Below, in pieces: positions 9,526 to 18,355 of a DNA stretch of 64,000 bases. Every line of letters starts with the position of its first letter. Within the stretch, counting starts at the first letter, position 1. The stretch lies in the NCBI GenBank assembly GCA_027493055.1, contig JAPUDO010000119.1, positions 83,358 through 147,357 on the forward strand, read 5' to 3'. The DNA is from Niabella sp. GTDB taxonomy: Bacteria; Bacteroidota; Bacteroidia; Chitinophagales; Chitinophagaceae. The position numbers and the translations under genes were made by a program. A model generated the notes under the pieces. It ran no database searches, was not told the DNA's origin, and saw nothing but the letters and a program-made list of their open reading frames with translations.

Positions 9526-10119
9526 CTATCCCAACACAGAAGCGGCCGCTGCTCCTGTTATCAGAGAGCTGAATAAAAGGCCCGCTACCACGCTGAATAA
9601 AACCATATAGATCACCCAGCTAACCAGCACATACACTACAATGTAAACCACTTTCTGATCATCAGGTGTTTTCTTTAAAGGGCCTACACCCAGGTAAAAC
9701 AGGTAAATACTATACACAGCACCGGCTAATGATAACAGGCCGCCCAATACAGGAATAAAAGAAAGGATACCCGCCACGTACCCCGCAGTACCGGAATAAG
9801 CCACCAGTTGCGCCGATTTATTGATATCTTTTTCCGATTTGAAATTAGGAGCCAGCGCATCAATAACATAAGCCGCAATAACAAATACCACTATGGTAAC
9901 AATAATTGCAAATACTGTGTAAGCAAGCGCATAAGCAATTCCGAATAAAGGAGAGAACACAAAAAACTTTAAAAAAGTAGCGATTGCCGATAACAGTGAA
10001 AGCGGTATCACGTAAGAAGTCAGCAGCCCCTTAAGGGTAGCCGGTTCATTGTTAATGACTTCCCACTCGGCTTTGGGATTGGTTAAAATGTTCTTTACCC
10101 GATCAATTAAAGATGTCAT
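9526..10119 (-). CDS. Yip1-family inner-membrane protein
   Basis: A 197-residue polytopic membrane protein. The cytoplasmic N-terminus (MTSLIDRVKNILTNPKAEWE) with the 'NPKAEWEVI' pattern is typical of bacterial Yip1-domain proteins. About five hydrophobic segments follow: GLLTSYVIPLSLLSAIATFL, AYALAYTVFAIIVTIVVFVI, an SGTAGYVAGILSFIPVLGGL segment, LAGAVYSIYLFYLGV, and a C-terminal VVYIVVYVLVSWVIYMVLFS. The GTAGYVAGILSFIPVLG motif is a family hallmark. The biochemical role is unknown. It is monocistronic and convergent with the 165-residue gene. Confidence 0.85.
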   Translation of the reverse strand: MTSLIDRVKNILTNPKAEWEVINNEPATLKGLLTSYVIPLSLLSAIATFLKFFVFSPLFGIAYALAYTVFAIIVTIVVFVIAAYVIDALAPNFKSEKDINKSAQLVAYSGTAGYVAGILSFIPVLGGLLSLAGAVYSIYLFYLGVGPLKKTPDDQKVVYIVVYVLVSWVIYMVLFSVVAGLLFSSLITGAAAASVLG

Positions 10120-10202
10120 GATGAACAGTGTTTAAGTTTAGAGACCAATAATGGTATATAAATGTAGCCAGTTTTTTGCATTGGAACTAATAATTCTGAT
10201 AC

Positions 10203-10284
10203 TCTGCGAAACATTTTGTTTCGCAGAACTATGCTATAGCCTTTGGCTGTATTAAATCTTTAATGGCACGCCTTTGAATCATCC
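10203..10284 (+). repeat. Direct repeat B (left copy), with the last codons of the GNAT gene
   Basis: Nearly identical to 11593-11675. It contains short interspersed repeat copy 2 (10206-10253) and then the sequence of the 3' end of the acetyltransferase gene, which on the minus strand would read DDSKACH and stop. It is therefore a partial duplicate of the region next to the GNAT gene. Confidence 0.75.
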
Positions 10285-10323
10285 CTCAGGATGAACATAA
10301 GATGTCCCTGAGTGTCTGAAAAT

Positions 10324-10450
10324 TTTTCTGCAATCTCAAACCTGCCAATTCCTTAATATTTGTATATTTATGTTTTAAGCTACACCACATGAAATTCTTG
10401 ATACAACTAATTGCTCACAAACAGGAGATCATACCAATAAAACCATCAGC
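10324..10450 (+). repeat. Direct repeat A (left copy)
   Basis: About 127 bases similar to 11459-11588, including TTTATGTTTTAAGCTAC, CACATGAAATTCTTGATA and TAATTGCTCA. Together with the right copy it brackets the DUF3800 gene. Confidence 0.75.
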
Positions 10451-10627
10451 ATCCTCTTATCGGCGGCCATTTACTGCATTATTGCCAAAGAAGAAGCGGA
10501 TTATGCACCATTCCTGCACGAAACAGGCTATGTCAAAGGGTTCAATTGCACCATACCGGTTGTTCTGTTACTGTTAAATAGAATTATCAATGAAGTATTA
10601 TTATATAGACGAATCTGGAGATGCTGA
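10379..10627 (+). pseudogene. Gene remnant of unknown family
   Basis: One frame stays open from 10379 to the stop at 10625-10627 without any ATG. It reads in part TNKTISILLSAAIYCIIAKE, then EADYAPFLHETGYVKGFN and CTIPVVLLLLNRIINE, which looks like real protein with a hydrophobic helix. Its beginning lies inside repeat A; the right-hand copy of the same sequence has stop codons. It overlaps the start of the DUF3800 gene in another frame. I do not recognise the family. It is best seen as the 3' remnant of an older gene. Confidence 0.4.
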
Positions 10628-11330
10628 CTTCTATGGGAAAAGGGGTAAACGACTTTGGGAATTGGAAAACTGGAACAATTCTCTGTTATTAGGGATGCTG
10701 GAAACGGAAAATAGAAAGCTGTTAAGAGAAGATATTCTTGCGTTTCACCGGGTGTTGAGAGATGATAAATATTTTAAAGGAATTGCGTCGTTTGACAAAC
10801 CTGAGCATTTTTTTCATGCGAAAGATGACCACCCGGAAATCAGAGCTGAGTTCTTTAAGTTTCTGAGAGGCAGGAATGATTTTAAATGCTATTTTTCTAT
10901 GGTTGGAAAAGACGCAAAAGTATTTGACGAACAATTTAAGAACAACCCCAAACAGTTTTATTTTCATGTTGTAGAGCACTTGCTTAAGCTGAAAGATTAT
11001 ACTGAAGAAGATAAACATTGTTTTTATTTAAGCCGGAGAACCAAACATACCCATGCCGATTTCGATAAGGTTATTAAAAATGCCGTTGATCATAAGATGG
11101 CGGGCACAAATCTGAACTATAAGGCGGACGTTGTAAAAAGCTCAGAGTTTCCGGAGCTGTCGGTAATAGACTATATGTTATGGGCCGTGCAAAGAGGCAG
11201 GCTAAAGGGTGAGTTTAGGTTTCTGGATGCGCTGTCTGATAAAGTAGATGGCATTGTGTATGCAGATGGTAGTCTGATAAATTGTGGTAACGATAAAATG
11301 AGTGTGGAATACTTTATTAAATGGGCATAA
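10590..11330 (+). CDS. DUF3800 protein
   Basis: A 246-residue protein that begins MKYYYIDESGDADFYG. The YYIDESGD opening is the hallmark of DUF3800, a family proposed to have an RNase H-like fold with acidic metal-binding residues. The C-terminal part carries SVIDYMLWAVQRGRLKGEFR, matching the conserved 'D-Y-x-x-W-A-x-x-R' helix of the family. DUF3800 proteins often occur near mobile elements and defence genes, but no partner gene is present here. The gene is enclosed by nested direct repeats (A inside B), which suggests it arrived as a small mobile unit. The start is the first Met. Function is unproven; a nuclease role is an inference. Confidence 0.85.
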   Translation: MKYYYIDESGDADFYGKRGKRLWELENWNNSLLLGMLETENRKLLREDILAFHRVLRDDKYFKGIASFDKPEHFFHAKDDHPEIRAEFFKFLRGRNDFKCYFSMVGKDAKVFDEQFKNNPKQFYFHVVEHLLKLKDYTEEDKHCFYLSRRTKHTHADFDKVIKNAVDHKMAGTNLNYKADVVKSSEFPELSVIDYMLWAVQRGRLKGEFRFLDALSDKVDGIVYADGSLINCGNDKMSVEYFIKWA

Positions 11331-11650
11331 AAAAAATACAAATTCTTTCAAAACCGTGCATCAGCAACCCCCGCATGAGGCGAGTTTAAGTGTTTGAAAC
11401 AACCTGTACTTACTACAAAGGTACGCTTTTAATCAAACAATAATAGGATAAATAAAAGTTTTCTGCAATCGCTAACCAGCCGAATACTTAATATTTGAAT
11501 ATTTATGTTTTAAGCTACGCCACATGAAATTCTTGATATAACTAATTGCTCATAAACAGGAAGGTCATTCCAATAAACTGTCAGTATCGATGCGCTGCGA
11601 AACAAAATGTTTCACAGGACTATGCTATAGCCTTTGGCTGCATTAAATCT
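11331..11650. other. Gene-free spacer right of the DUF3800 gene
   Basis: Contains about 125 bases of unique sequence with no supported gene, then repeats A' and B'. B' runs into the 3' end of the acetyltransferase gene. Confidence 0.6.
11459..11588 (+). repeat. Direct repeat A' (right copy)
   Basis: Matches 10324-10450 with scattered differences. The coding frame that is open in the left copy contains stops here (for example a TAA in CTCATAAACAGG). Confidence 0.75.
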
Positions 11651-11675
11651 TTAATCGCACGCCTTTGAATCATCC
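11593..11675 (+). repeat. Direct repeat B' (right copy)
   Basis: Contains short interspersed repeat copy 3 (11596-11643) and the true 3' end of the GNAT gene. It is the probable source of the left B copy. Confidence 0.75.
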
Positions 11676-12118
11676 GCCCCGTACACCATCCCAATATGGT
11701 CAATCCCTGCATCATCGTAAATATCGCTGCACTGCACAAAGCCTAATGATTCATAAAATGCTTTAAGATGATACTGGGCCCCGATCTTTACCGGTTGTTT
11801 GCCAAACAGCTCATGGCAACGGTCAAGACTTTGCTCCATTAATTCTTTTCCCATGCCTGTACCACGCACAGCAGCACGCAGCACTACCCTGCCAATAGAA
11901 GGCTCGGTATAGCTTATACCGGGCGGCAACAATCTTGAATAAGCAACCAGCAGCCCGTCTTTCAATCCCATAAGATGAAAACTCTTTTGATCCTTATCAT
12001 CCACGTCCTGGTAATAACAATGCTGCTCCACTACAAAAACTTCCGAGCGCAGCTGCAGTATAGCATACAACTCATTGAGCAACAGCTCCCCAAACGATTT
12101 ACATACCCAATTCATCAT
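11651..12118 (-). CDS. ElaA-type GNAT acetyltransferase
   Basis: A protein of about 155 residues of the GCN5-related N-acetyltransferase superfamily, closest to the ElaA group by its opening WVCKSFGELLLNELYAILQL and RSEVFVVEQ. The acetyl-CoA binding motif is RGTGMGKELMEQSL (the R/Q-x-x-G-x-G/A pattern), preceded by IGRVVLRAAVR, and the closing helix-strand is AFYESLGFVQCSD. I start at the MM pair (12118/12115) because the ElaA match begins there; an upstream ATG at 12175 would add 19 unlikely residues. It follows rarA on the same strand with a gap of about 64 bases. The substrate is unknown. The last seven codons are duplicated at 10262-10284. Confidence 0.85.
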   Translation of the reverse strand: MMNWVCKSFGELLLNELYAILQLRSEVFVVEQHCYYQDVDDKDQKSFHLMGLKDGLLVAYSRLLPPGISYTEPSIGRVVLRAAVRGTGMGKELMEQSLDRCHELFGKQPVKIGAQYHLKAFYESLGFVQCSDIYDDAGIDHIGMVYGADDSKACD

Positions 12119-12182
12119 CTTATCCCATTTTATATTGATCAAACTATCGTACATAGCCCACTTCCTACTCACCATTCACTAC

Positions 12183-13436
12183 CTAATAACCATACTTCTC
12201 CTTCCACAGCTTCTTTAAATAATTACGTAATTCATTTTCCCTCGGGTTATTGCCGGGCTCATAAAACCTGGTTCCGGCAAGCTTTTCGGGAAGGTATTCC
12301 TGCTCACTGAAATTATTATCATAATTATGAGCATATTTATATCCTTTCCCGTAATCCATATTCTTCATCAGCTTGGTAGGTGCATTTCTTATGTGCAGGG
12401 GAACAGGCAAATCGCCCAACCGGCTCACGGCAGCCATAGCATCAGCAATAGCCACACAGGAAGCATTGCTCTTGGGAGAGGAAGCAAGATAAACAGCACA
12501 TTGCGACAAAATAATACGTGATTCGGGATAACCGATCTTATTTACGGCATCAAACGTAGCATTAGCCAGTAAAAGTGCGTTGGGGTTGGCATTGCCAATA
12601 TCTTCGCTGGCCAGTATAACCATGCGGCGTGCAATAAATTTTACATCCTCCCCTCCTTCTATCATCCTTGCCAGCCAGTACACCGCGGCATTGGGATCGC
12701 TGCCCCTTACAGATTTTATAAAGGCTGAAATAATATCATAATGCTGCTCACCACTTTTGTCATATAACGCTACTTTCTTCTGAGCTACTTCCATTACCAG
12801 CGCATTGGTAATTTCGATCTTATCTTTTGCTGTATTACAAACCAGCTCCAGCAGGTTCAGCAGCTTTCTTGCATCGCCGCCACTCATATTCACCAGCGCT
12901 TCGGTTTCTTTAAGAGTGATCTTCTTCTTTTGCAGTACACCATCCTCTTCAATGGCTTTATGCAGCAGTTGTATAAGGTCTTTTTCCTCCAGAGCCTTTA
13001 ATACATATACCTGGCAGCGGCTCAGTAAGGCACTGTTTACTTCAAAAGAAGGATTTTCGGTGGTAGCGCCAATCAGGGTAATGATCCCTTTTTCAACTGC
13101 ATGTAATAATGCGTCCTGCTGGCTTTTATTAAAGCGGTGTATCTCGTCAATGAATAAAATGCTCTGTTGTTCCAGCTTTGCTTTCTCAATAACCTCCCTC
13201 ACTTCCTTTACCCCTGCATTTACAGCGCTAAGCGCAAAAAAAGAAACAGAAAGCTCATGTGCTATTATATTAGCCAGCGTGGTTTTCCCGGTGCCGGGCG
13301 GTCCCCAAAAAATAACTGAGCCCAGCGACTGGTTCTCGACAGATTTACGCAGCACGCTCCCTTTGCCAATAAGGTGCTGTTGCCCTACCACTTCATCCAG
13401 TGTGCGGGGCCTGATACGTTCTGCTAATGGAGTCAT
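12183..13436 (-). CDS. rarA: Replication-associated recombination protein A
   Basis: A 417-residue AAA+ ATPase (RarA/MgsA, the homologue of yeast Mgs1 and human WRNIP1) that acts at stalled replication forks. Walker A is GPPGTGKTT (residues 45-53), Walker B is LFIDEIHRFNKSQQDALL (about 94-111), sensor 1 is GATTENPSFEVN, and the arginine finger is in ALLSRCQVY. The C-terminal tetramerisation region includes GSDPNAAVYWLARMIEGGED and RHIRNAPT-like LHIRNAPTKLMK, both very conserved. Length is normal. A TAATTTCG box (one mismatch to TAnnTTTG) lies only a few bases before the ATG, suggesting a very short leader. Confidence 0.95.
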   Translation of the reverse strand: MTPLAERIRPRTLDEVVGQQHLIGKGSVLRKSVENQSLGSVIFWGPPGTGKTTLANIIAHELSVSFFALSAVNAGVKEVREVIEKAKLEQQSILFIDEIHRFNKSQQDALLHAVEKGIITLIGATTENPSFEVNSALLSRCQVYVLKALEEKDLIQLLHKAIEEDGVLQKKKITLKETEALVNMSGGDARKLLNLLELVCNTAKDKIEITNALVMEVAQKKVALYDKSGEQHYDIISAFIKSVRGSDPNAAVYWLARMIEGGEDVKFIARRMVILASEDIGNANPNALLLANATFDAVNKIGYPESRIILSQCAVYLASSPKSNASCVAIADAMAAVSRLGDLPVPLHIRNAPTKLMKNMDYGKGYKYAHNYDNNFSEQEYLPEKLAGTRFYEPGNNPRENELRNYLKKLWKEKYGY

Positions 13437-13445
13437 ACCGCGAAA

Positions 13446-14306
13446 TTAGGGCACATTTGTGCTAAGAAAACTTTGAACTTTGTTAAGACAATCATACCAG
13501 ATGGAAGGATCTGACCATCCATGCGATTGATTAGCGTAAAAAACATACTGATGTGTAGTTCCCTGGGCGGCTAATTTGTCGCGCAACGCTTCAGATTGTT
13601 CCTTAGGTACTGTATCATCCAGTCCGCCCTGTAAAATAATAGTGGGAGGAGCAGCGCTCACATAGTTGATAGGGCTGCTATTATGATACATTGTTGAATT
13701 GCTTGATGGTGTACCATTTAACAATATGCCTAAACCTATTTTAGTTGTAGCGTCAGACCAGTTATAAAGTGCTGTCATATCCGTAGGTCCAAAAAAATCT
13801 ACAACAGCTTTTGGCTTTATGGGTGTGTTATATTTATATGCCTGTAACAGGGCCAGATGAGCACCGGCGCTGGCACCGGCTAAGACCCATTTATCAGAGA
13901 TCCCAAAAGTCTGGCGCCTGTCATAAATATATTGAATAGCAGTTTTAATATCCTCTTCCTGCGCGGGAAACCTGTTGCCAATAGCCGTTACAAGCCTGTA
14001 ATTAAGATTAAAAATAGCCCAGTCAGGTAATCGTTTCCTGATGGAATCTACAACCGGCTGAAAGTTCTCATCACTTTTATCACCGTCTGCCCAGGCGCCG
14101 CCATGTATTAATATTATCACTTTTGTGGTGGTAGCAGATCTATTTGCTGGTAAATAATAATCCAGGGCCTGTAATTGATTGCTGCCATACTTTACATTTT
14201 TTTCCTGGTCGGCCTTCATCTTTGGTTCATCCGGTTTGAAATCATCATCTTTCGAGCAGGAAAAAAAAGTAGCGGTCAGCAACAGGTATAATAAAACTTG
14301 CTTCAT
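13446..14306 (-). CDS. Secreted alpha/beta-hydrolase lipoprotein (BD-FAE-like esterase)
   Basis: A lipoprotein of 286 residues. I start at the Met of MKQVLLYLLLTATFFSCSKD because it gives a clean signal peptide and lipobox (TFFSC); an upstream ATG at 14369 would add 21 non-signal residues. The hydrolase domain has the HGG oxyanion motif (ILIHGGAWADGDK), the nucleophile elbow GASAGAH, an aspartate in GGLDDTVP and a histidine in NQSHGW. This order fits the carboxylesterase/feruloyl-esterase-like and hormone-sensitive-lipase-like groups. The substrate is unknown. The gene is next to rarA on the same strand but probably unrelated in function. Confidence 0.82.
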   Translation of the reverse strand: MKQVLLYLLLTATFFSCSKDDDFKPDEPKMKADQEKNVKYGSNQLQALDYYLPANRSATTTKVIILIHGGAWADGDKSDENFQPVVDSIRKRLPDWAIFNLNYRLVTAIGNRFPAQEEDIKTAIQYIYDRRQTFGISDKWVLAGASAGAHLALLQAYKYNTPIKPKAVVDFFGPTDMTALYNWSDATTKIGLGILLNGTPSSNSTMYHNSSPINYVSAAPPTIILQGGLDDTVPKEQSEALRDKLAAQGTTHQYVFYANQSHGWSDPSIWYDCLNKVQSFLSTNVP

Positions 14307-14533
14307 ACACATGGGTGTTTTAGAATTATTATTTCTACGGGAAAAGTTTTTCCCTGTAAATATCCGCAAATAAATATTATTTTACTTATTATTGTTACCT
14401 TGTGCAAAATCCGCGCATCAAAAACGCTCAAAACATATCATCTTTTTTGCAGCAGCATTTAGACCTGCTTCATCACTGACGGTTTTCTAACGTCCGGTAA
14501 TACTTATTTCATTTAACTAAAAAAGATCCTGGT

Positions 14534-15766
14534 ATGTCAGCAGTTTTACATACAAGAGCAGATTATTTTATTCAATTAGAAGAACAATACGGCGCCCATA
14601 ATTATCACCCTTTACCGGTGGTTTTAACAAAAGGCAGTGGCGTACATGTATGGGATGTGGAGGGAAAAAGATATTACGACTTCCTGAGCGGCTATTCGGC
14701 TGTAAACCAGGGACATTGCCACCCCCAGATTGTAGAAGCCTTTGTAGCACAGGCGCAGCAGCTCACCCTTACCAGCCGCGCTTTTTATAATGATAAACTG
14801 GGTGCCTTTGAAAAGTATATCACCCGGCTGTTTGGCTATAACAAAGTACTGCCCATGAACACCGGTGTAGAAGCCGTTGAAACAGCTATCAAGCTTTGCC
14901 GTAAATGGGCTTATAAAGTGAAAGGTATTGCAGAAAATGAAGCGCAGATCATTGTATGCAATAATAATTTTCATGGCCGTACCACCACGGTTATTTCATT
15001 CAGCAGTGACCCTTCTTCTAAAAACAACTTCGGACCTTTTACCGGCGGATTTATTACTATTCCATACAATGATATTACGACCCTGGAACAGGTATTGCAA
15101 ACAACCGGCAATATTGCCGGCTTCCTGGTAGAACCTATACAGGGCGAAGCAGGGGTTTTAGTGCCCGGCGATGGATATCTTGCCCAGGCAAAAACACTAT
15201 GTGAACAGCATCATATTTTGTTTATAGCGGATGAGATACAAACCGGCCTCTGCCGTACCGGTAAAATGCTGGCCTGTGATCATGAAAAGGTGCGGCCTGA
15301 CATAGTACTGCTGGGAAAAGCCTTAAGCGGTGGCATGATGCCGGTAAGCGCTGTATTGGCCGATGATGAGATTATGCTTACCATTAAACCCGGGGAACAT
15401 GGTTCTACTTACGGCGGCAACCCTTTGGCAAGTGCAACAGCTATAGCCGCTTTGCAGGTTTTAACAGATGAGCACATGGCAGGCAATGCCGAAAAGCTGG
15501 GTATCATTTTCAGGGAGGAATTAAAAAAAATACCCTCTCCCCTCATTAAAGCCGTAAGAGGTAAAGGTTTATTAAATGCTATAGAAATAAACAGCGATGA
15601 TGAAAACAGGGCATGGGATATTTGCCTGGCGCTGAAAGAGAATGGCATACTGGCAAAACCTACTCATGGCGACAAAATAAGATTTGCACCACCTCTGATT
15701 ATTACCGAAGAACAACTAAAAGAATGTATTTTTATCATTCAGCAAACATTAAAAGCTTTTGAATAA
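14534..15766 (+). CDS. rocD: Ornithine aminotransferase
   Basis: A 410-residue class III PLP aminotransferase that converts ornithine and 2-oxoglutarate to glutamate semialdehyde and glutamate. Key marks: [17 protein letters not shown] near residue 48, the ornithine-aminotransferase signature [21 protein letters not shown], the cofactor aspartate in FIADEIQTG (Asp233) and the Schiff-base lysine 262 in [22 protein letters not shown] completes the family pattern. These features separate it from acetylornithine aminotransferase. It stands at the head of a two-gene unit with the membrane protein that overlaps its end. The start ATG at 14534 is well placed. Confidence 0.95.
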   Translation: MSAVLHTRADYFIQLEEQYGAHNYHPLPVVLTKGSGVHVWDVEGKRYYDFLSGYSAVNQGHCHPQIVEAFVAQAQQLTLTSRAFYNDKLGAFEKYITRLFGYNKVLPMNTGVEAVETAIKLCRKWAYKVKGIAENEAQIIVCNNNFHGRTTTVISFSSDPSSKNNFGPFTGGFITIPYNDITTLEQVLQTTGNIAGFLVEPIQGEAGVLVPGDGYLAQAKTLCEQHHILFIADEIQTGLCRTGKMLACDHEKVRPDIVLLGKALSGGMMPVSAVLADDEIMLTIKPGEHGSTYGGNPLASATAIAALQVLTDEHMAGNAEKLGIIFREELKKIPSPLIKAVRGKGLLNAIEINSDDENRAWDICLALKENGILAKPTHGDKIRFAPPLIITEEQLKECIFIIQQTLKAFE

Positions 15767-16367
15767 CGCTAACACATCATATAATTTTTTGCCTGCCTTT
15801 ATTGTGGGAGCCATTGAGGGTATTATTGTTATACTGGCCCTGTTTTGTTTTTTACTGGCAAAGGGAGTAGCGGTTCATCTTATATATCTTTATGCAGGTA
15901 TTGCTGTAGTATTTATAGCCGGGTTGCTGGCCGCAGGCGCTTATTATACCCGGAAAGAAGAAATGAAGCACAACAGCGGAGAAAGCAAAATACTTAAAAT
16001 ATACCAGGCCCTGGATATAGAAGATACGCTGAAAAAAGCAATGACCGAAGATACCCTGCAGGAAAATAAGGAATGGGAAAAGGAATGGCAGGAAAGCAAT
16101 AACGCTACCAGCAGTCTTACTGCCCGCAATTATGCGCTTGCTATGCTGGGAGGATTTATGAGTGGAGGCATCATCATCCTGGTCAACAATTACTTTTTGC
16201 AATTACCTGATTATGCTGCGCTCTTTCTCCCGTTTGTATTGTTATCCTTTTTAGGGTTCTGTAAATATAAAATATCCAACCAGAAGCCTATCAACGGTAT
16301 GCTGCTCATACCCCTGTCGGGCATTGCCGCTGCCGCAGGAGCTTATTATGCAGGCAGCTTCTTCTAA
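15759..16367 (+). CDS. VIT1/CCC1-like membrane protein
   Basis: A 202-residue protein with about five transmembrane segments. The first helix contains [18 protein letters not shown], resembling the opening of the VIT/CCC1 iron and manganese transporter family, and the second ends [15 protein letters not shown] with acidic and basic residues after the helix. A charged cytoplasmic loop (about residues 65-115, rich in Glu/Lys) links to helices [18 protein letters not shown] and [16 protein letters not shown]. The reading frame starts at a TTG that overlaps the last 8 bases of rocD, so translation may be coupled; the exact start is uncertain. Transport of metal is an inference from the family. 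Confidence 0.65.
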   Translation: MNNANTSYNFLPAFIVGAIEGIIVILALFCFLLAKGVAVHLIYLYAGIAVVFIAGLLAAGAYYTRKEEMKHNSGESKILKIYQALDIEDTLKKAMTEDTLQENKEWEKEWQESNNATSSLTARNYALAMLGGFMSGGIIILVNNYFLQLPDYAALFLPFVLLSFLGFCKYKISNQKPINGMLLIPLSGIAAAAGAYYAGSFF

Positions 16368-16768
16368 CCGGGCAAATCTTCATTTTTTATTTGCGGTTCT
16401 TTAGGGAAAAAAGTTGTGATCAATAATATTGCAGATGCCGCCAGCACTATGTAAAGCCCTGGTAATTTTTCAGGACAAATACCTCCTTCACATTGAGGAA
16501 GCACACCAAAATTCCTGATAGCCCATGCAAAATTAACTGCCCCAAAAAGCAGGTTCATTCTTTTAGCCCATATTTTAGGAATAAGCGTACACAACAATAT
16601 ACATGCAGCCCAAATAAAATGGGCATAGCCGGGTTTTCCATACCTGGTTCCGGTAGTATCAATCCCGGTTATAGTAATAGCAGGATCTTCAATACGCATC
16701 CACGGTAAAAAGCAGGCTATAACCAAAAGAATAATGCCGGTAACAGCAACCCATTGAGAGCGGTTCAT
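16364..16768 (-). CDS. Small polytopic membrane protein
   Basis: A 134-residue protein with four likely membrane helices: WVAVTGIILLVIACFLPWM, FIWAACILLCTLIPKIWA, LLFGAVNFAWAIRNFGVL and LYIVLAASAILLITTFF. The PWM-x-I segment after helix 1 and the cysteine pair in PQCEGGICPEKLPG between helices 3 and 4 are conspicuous; the cysteines would face the periplasm and could form a disulfide. The family is not recognised. Its 3' end overlaps the VIT-like gene by 4 bases in convergent orientation. Confidence 0.7.
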   Translation of the reverse strand: MNRSQWVAVTGIILLVIACFLPWMRIEDPAITITGIDTTGTRYGKPGYAHFIWAACILLCTLIPKIWAKRMNLLFGAVNFAWAIRNFGVLPQCEGGICPEKLPGLYIVLAASAILLITTFFPKEPQIKNEDLPG

Positions 16769-16778
16769 CTTTAATAAA

Positions 16779-16940
16779 TTAGTTTGCGCGAAAATAATGT
16801 AAAAGCACTACATCACCTGAATACGTGATAGGCTGTACGCCTCTCCAATCATTAACCAGTAGTAAGCTATAATAGCCCGCTGTACTTATTAAAAAGGATA
16901 CGTATAACAGTGTATTAACTGCGCTGTGTGTTATTTGCTG
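16779..16940 (-). pseudogene. Probable 3' remnant of a membrane-protein gene
   Basis: The minus frame ending at 16779 reads VNTLLYVSFLISTAGYYSLL, then LVNDWRGVQPITYSGDVVLL and HYFRAN before the stop. It looks like the last helix and tail of a membrane protein. Upstream of about 16940 the same frame becomes the antisense of a collagen-like sequence and is not believable. It ends 11 bases before the start of the 134-residue membrane protein. Family unknown. Confidence 0.35.
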
Positions 16941-17178
16941 CAGAAAGGGTGATACCGGCTCTGCTGGTCCGCAAGGTGCCACAGGCATTAATGGCACATA
17001 TAAGGAAGGTTCAGTACAAATAAGATTCAGCCGGTCAGATAATACCTTACCCGGTGTACCGGTTATAGGTTTTAAAGTAGTGCTGATACCGGGAACCCTG
17101 ATGGCTGTAGCCGAAAAAACGGGCGTGGACCTGAAAAATTATGCTGCTGTTAAAACTTCGTTTGGCTTGAAAGACTAA
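16876..17178 (+). pseudogene. 3' remnant of a collagen-like secreted protein gene
   Basis: From about 16945 one plus frame reads KGDTGSAGPQGATGINGTYK, a Gly-X-Y collagen-like tract, followed by EGSVQIRFSRSDNTLPGVPV and a tail ending VKTSFGLKD with a stop at 17176-17178. The frame is open back to 16876 but has no start and no signal peptide, so only the C-terminal end survives. Such collagen-like proteins in Bacteroidota are usually short lipoproteins with a beta-rich C-terminal domain. The 5' part appears to have been replaced by the remnant listed on the other strand. Confidence 0.6.
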
Positions 17179-17237
17179 ATTAGAAAAGGTTGAACAGTTA
17201 ATTACACCTTAACATTTGCAAAGCGATGCTCAACTAC

Positions 17238-17267
17238 AACGGCACAAAGCTATTGCTCTGTGCCGTT
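17238..17267 (+). terminator. Strong hairpin after the collagen-like remnant
   Basis: AACGGCACAaAGC pairs with GCTcTGTGCCGTT around a 4-base loop (13-base stem with one mismatch). No long T run follows, so it is a terminator-like structure rather than a certain terminator. Confidence 0.5.
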
Positions 17268-17383
17268 ATTCCGTTGCAGCCCCCTTCGCTTTCTAACTTC
17301 AATTTGTTCCTATAAAAGCTCAGGAGATTCTTATTATACTTTACATATTTCCATTGCCATCATCTTAATGATATTTACCTTTT

Positions 17384-18094
17384 TTAGAAATAAAACACAC
17401 CACTTACTCCTACTACACGATGCTGGTTATTTTTATTAGCATTATTCTCATTGCTGCTGCCCGGCGCCGTATTGGTTAAACCAATTCCATATTGCGCATG
17501 CACGCCAAATTTTCCAAAGTCAACGCCGCCAATAATGTTTGCACCAAAATCAAATCTTTTAAACTGGCCGGAACCTATTGTACCATGTCTGTCATCACCG
17601 TCCAACGGATCATCATCGCCCCATTCAATATTCCGGGAGGCTGTGGTTGTTACTCCATTGGTTTCTGTAGTAGTTTTCAGTTTGCCGGCAATACCTACGG
17701 CTGCATACGGACCAGCACCAATATAAGCTTTCACACGCTCATTAAAAGGTAACATTACAGATATATTTACCGGCAATTCCAGGTACATGGGGTTTACTTT
17801 ATAAGTTGTTTTGACACCCCCGGTAAGCGCTGTAGAAGATTCTATCCCCTTCGATTGAAGATCCAGACCCGTTCTTACTTCAAATGTAGAGCCTAAAGGA
17901 ATAGCGCCTATCACGCCGGCATTAAAGCTGTTTAACCTTTTACTATCATCAAGATTGCCTTCTTTTCCGTTGGTAATGTTCGAATTATTCCAACCGCCTT
18001 TTATACCTATTTTGGCATCAGCAAATCCCTGGGCTTTTGCAGCGCCTGTAGCGGCTATTAACGCTATGGCACTAATAATAAATGTACGTCTCAT
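17384..18094 (-). CDS. Outer-membrane beta-barrel protein (PorT family type)
   Basis: A 236-residue protein with a signal peptide (MRRTFIISAIALIAATGAAK, cleaved near AQG). The mature sequence begins FADAKIGIKGGWNNSNI, a common opening of PorT-like barrels, and continues with alternating amphipathic strands (NAGVIGAIPLGSTFEVRTGL, MYLELPVNISVMLPF, KAYIGAGPYAAVGIAGKL). It ends with the aromatic strand HRVVGVSGVFYF expected for barrel assembly. A long acidic loop (EWGDDDPLDGDDRHG) would be external. It is monocistronic, with no clear partner. Confidence 0.82.
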   Translation of the reverse strand: MRRTFIISAIALIAATGAAKAQGFADAKIGIKGGWNNSNITNGKEGNLDDSKRLNSFNAGVIGAIPLGSTFEVRTGLDLQSKGIESSTALTGGVKTTYKVNPMYLELPVNISVMLPFNERVKAYIGAGPYAAVGIAGKLKTTTETNGVTTTASRNIEWGDDDPLDGDDRHGTIGSGQFKRFDFGANIIGGVDFGKFGVHAQYGIGLTNTAPGSSNENNANKNNQHRVVGVSGVFYF

Positions 18095-18355
18095 AGTTTT
18101 TGTTTAGAATTTTTACAGGATTTATTTCCTGCCTTTCTATTTATAAAATACTATGCCAAAAACATCACCCGGTAACATTTACTGTTAATTCAAACTTGTG
18201 AGAGTTAATTTTCAAAGGTTTACAAAAAGCATTTTTTAAACATGCGGTGTGAAGTATAAACGTATATTTTTTGGTAAATACATCTGCCAGAAAATAAAGC
18301 AAAAAAGGCTGCTCTTCTATGGTGAAAATCAATTATTTTTCTGAGAAAGCCGGCT

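Noticed and set aside
10389-10577. 62-codon plus-strand frame beginning MKFLIQLIAHKQEI
   Set aside because: The neighbouring frame (SILLSAAIYCIIAKEE) is much more protein-like; this one is its shadow.
16941-16997. Start of a 72-codon minus-strand protein (MPLMPVAPCGPAEPVSP)
   Set aside because: This part is the antisense of the Gly-X-Y collagen-like sequence; only the text after about 16940 looks like protein.
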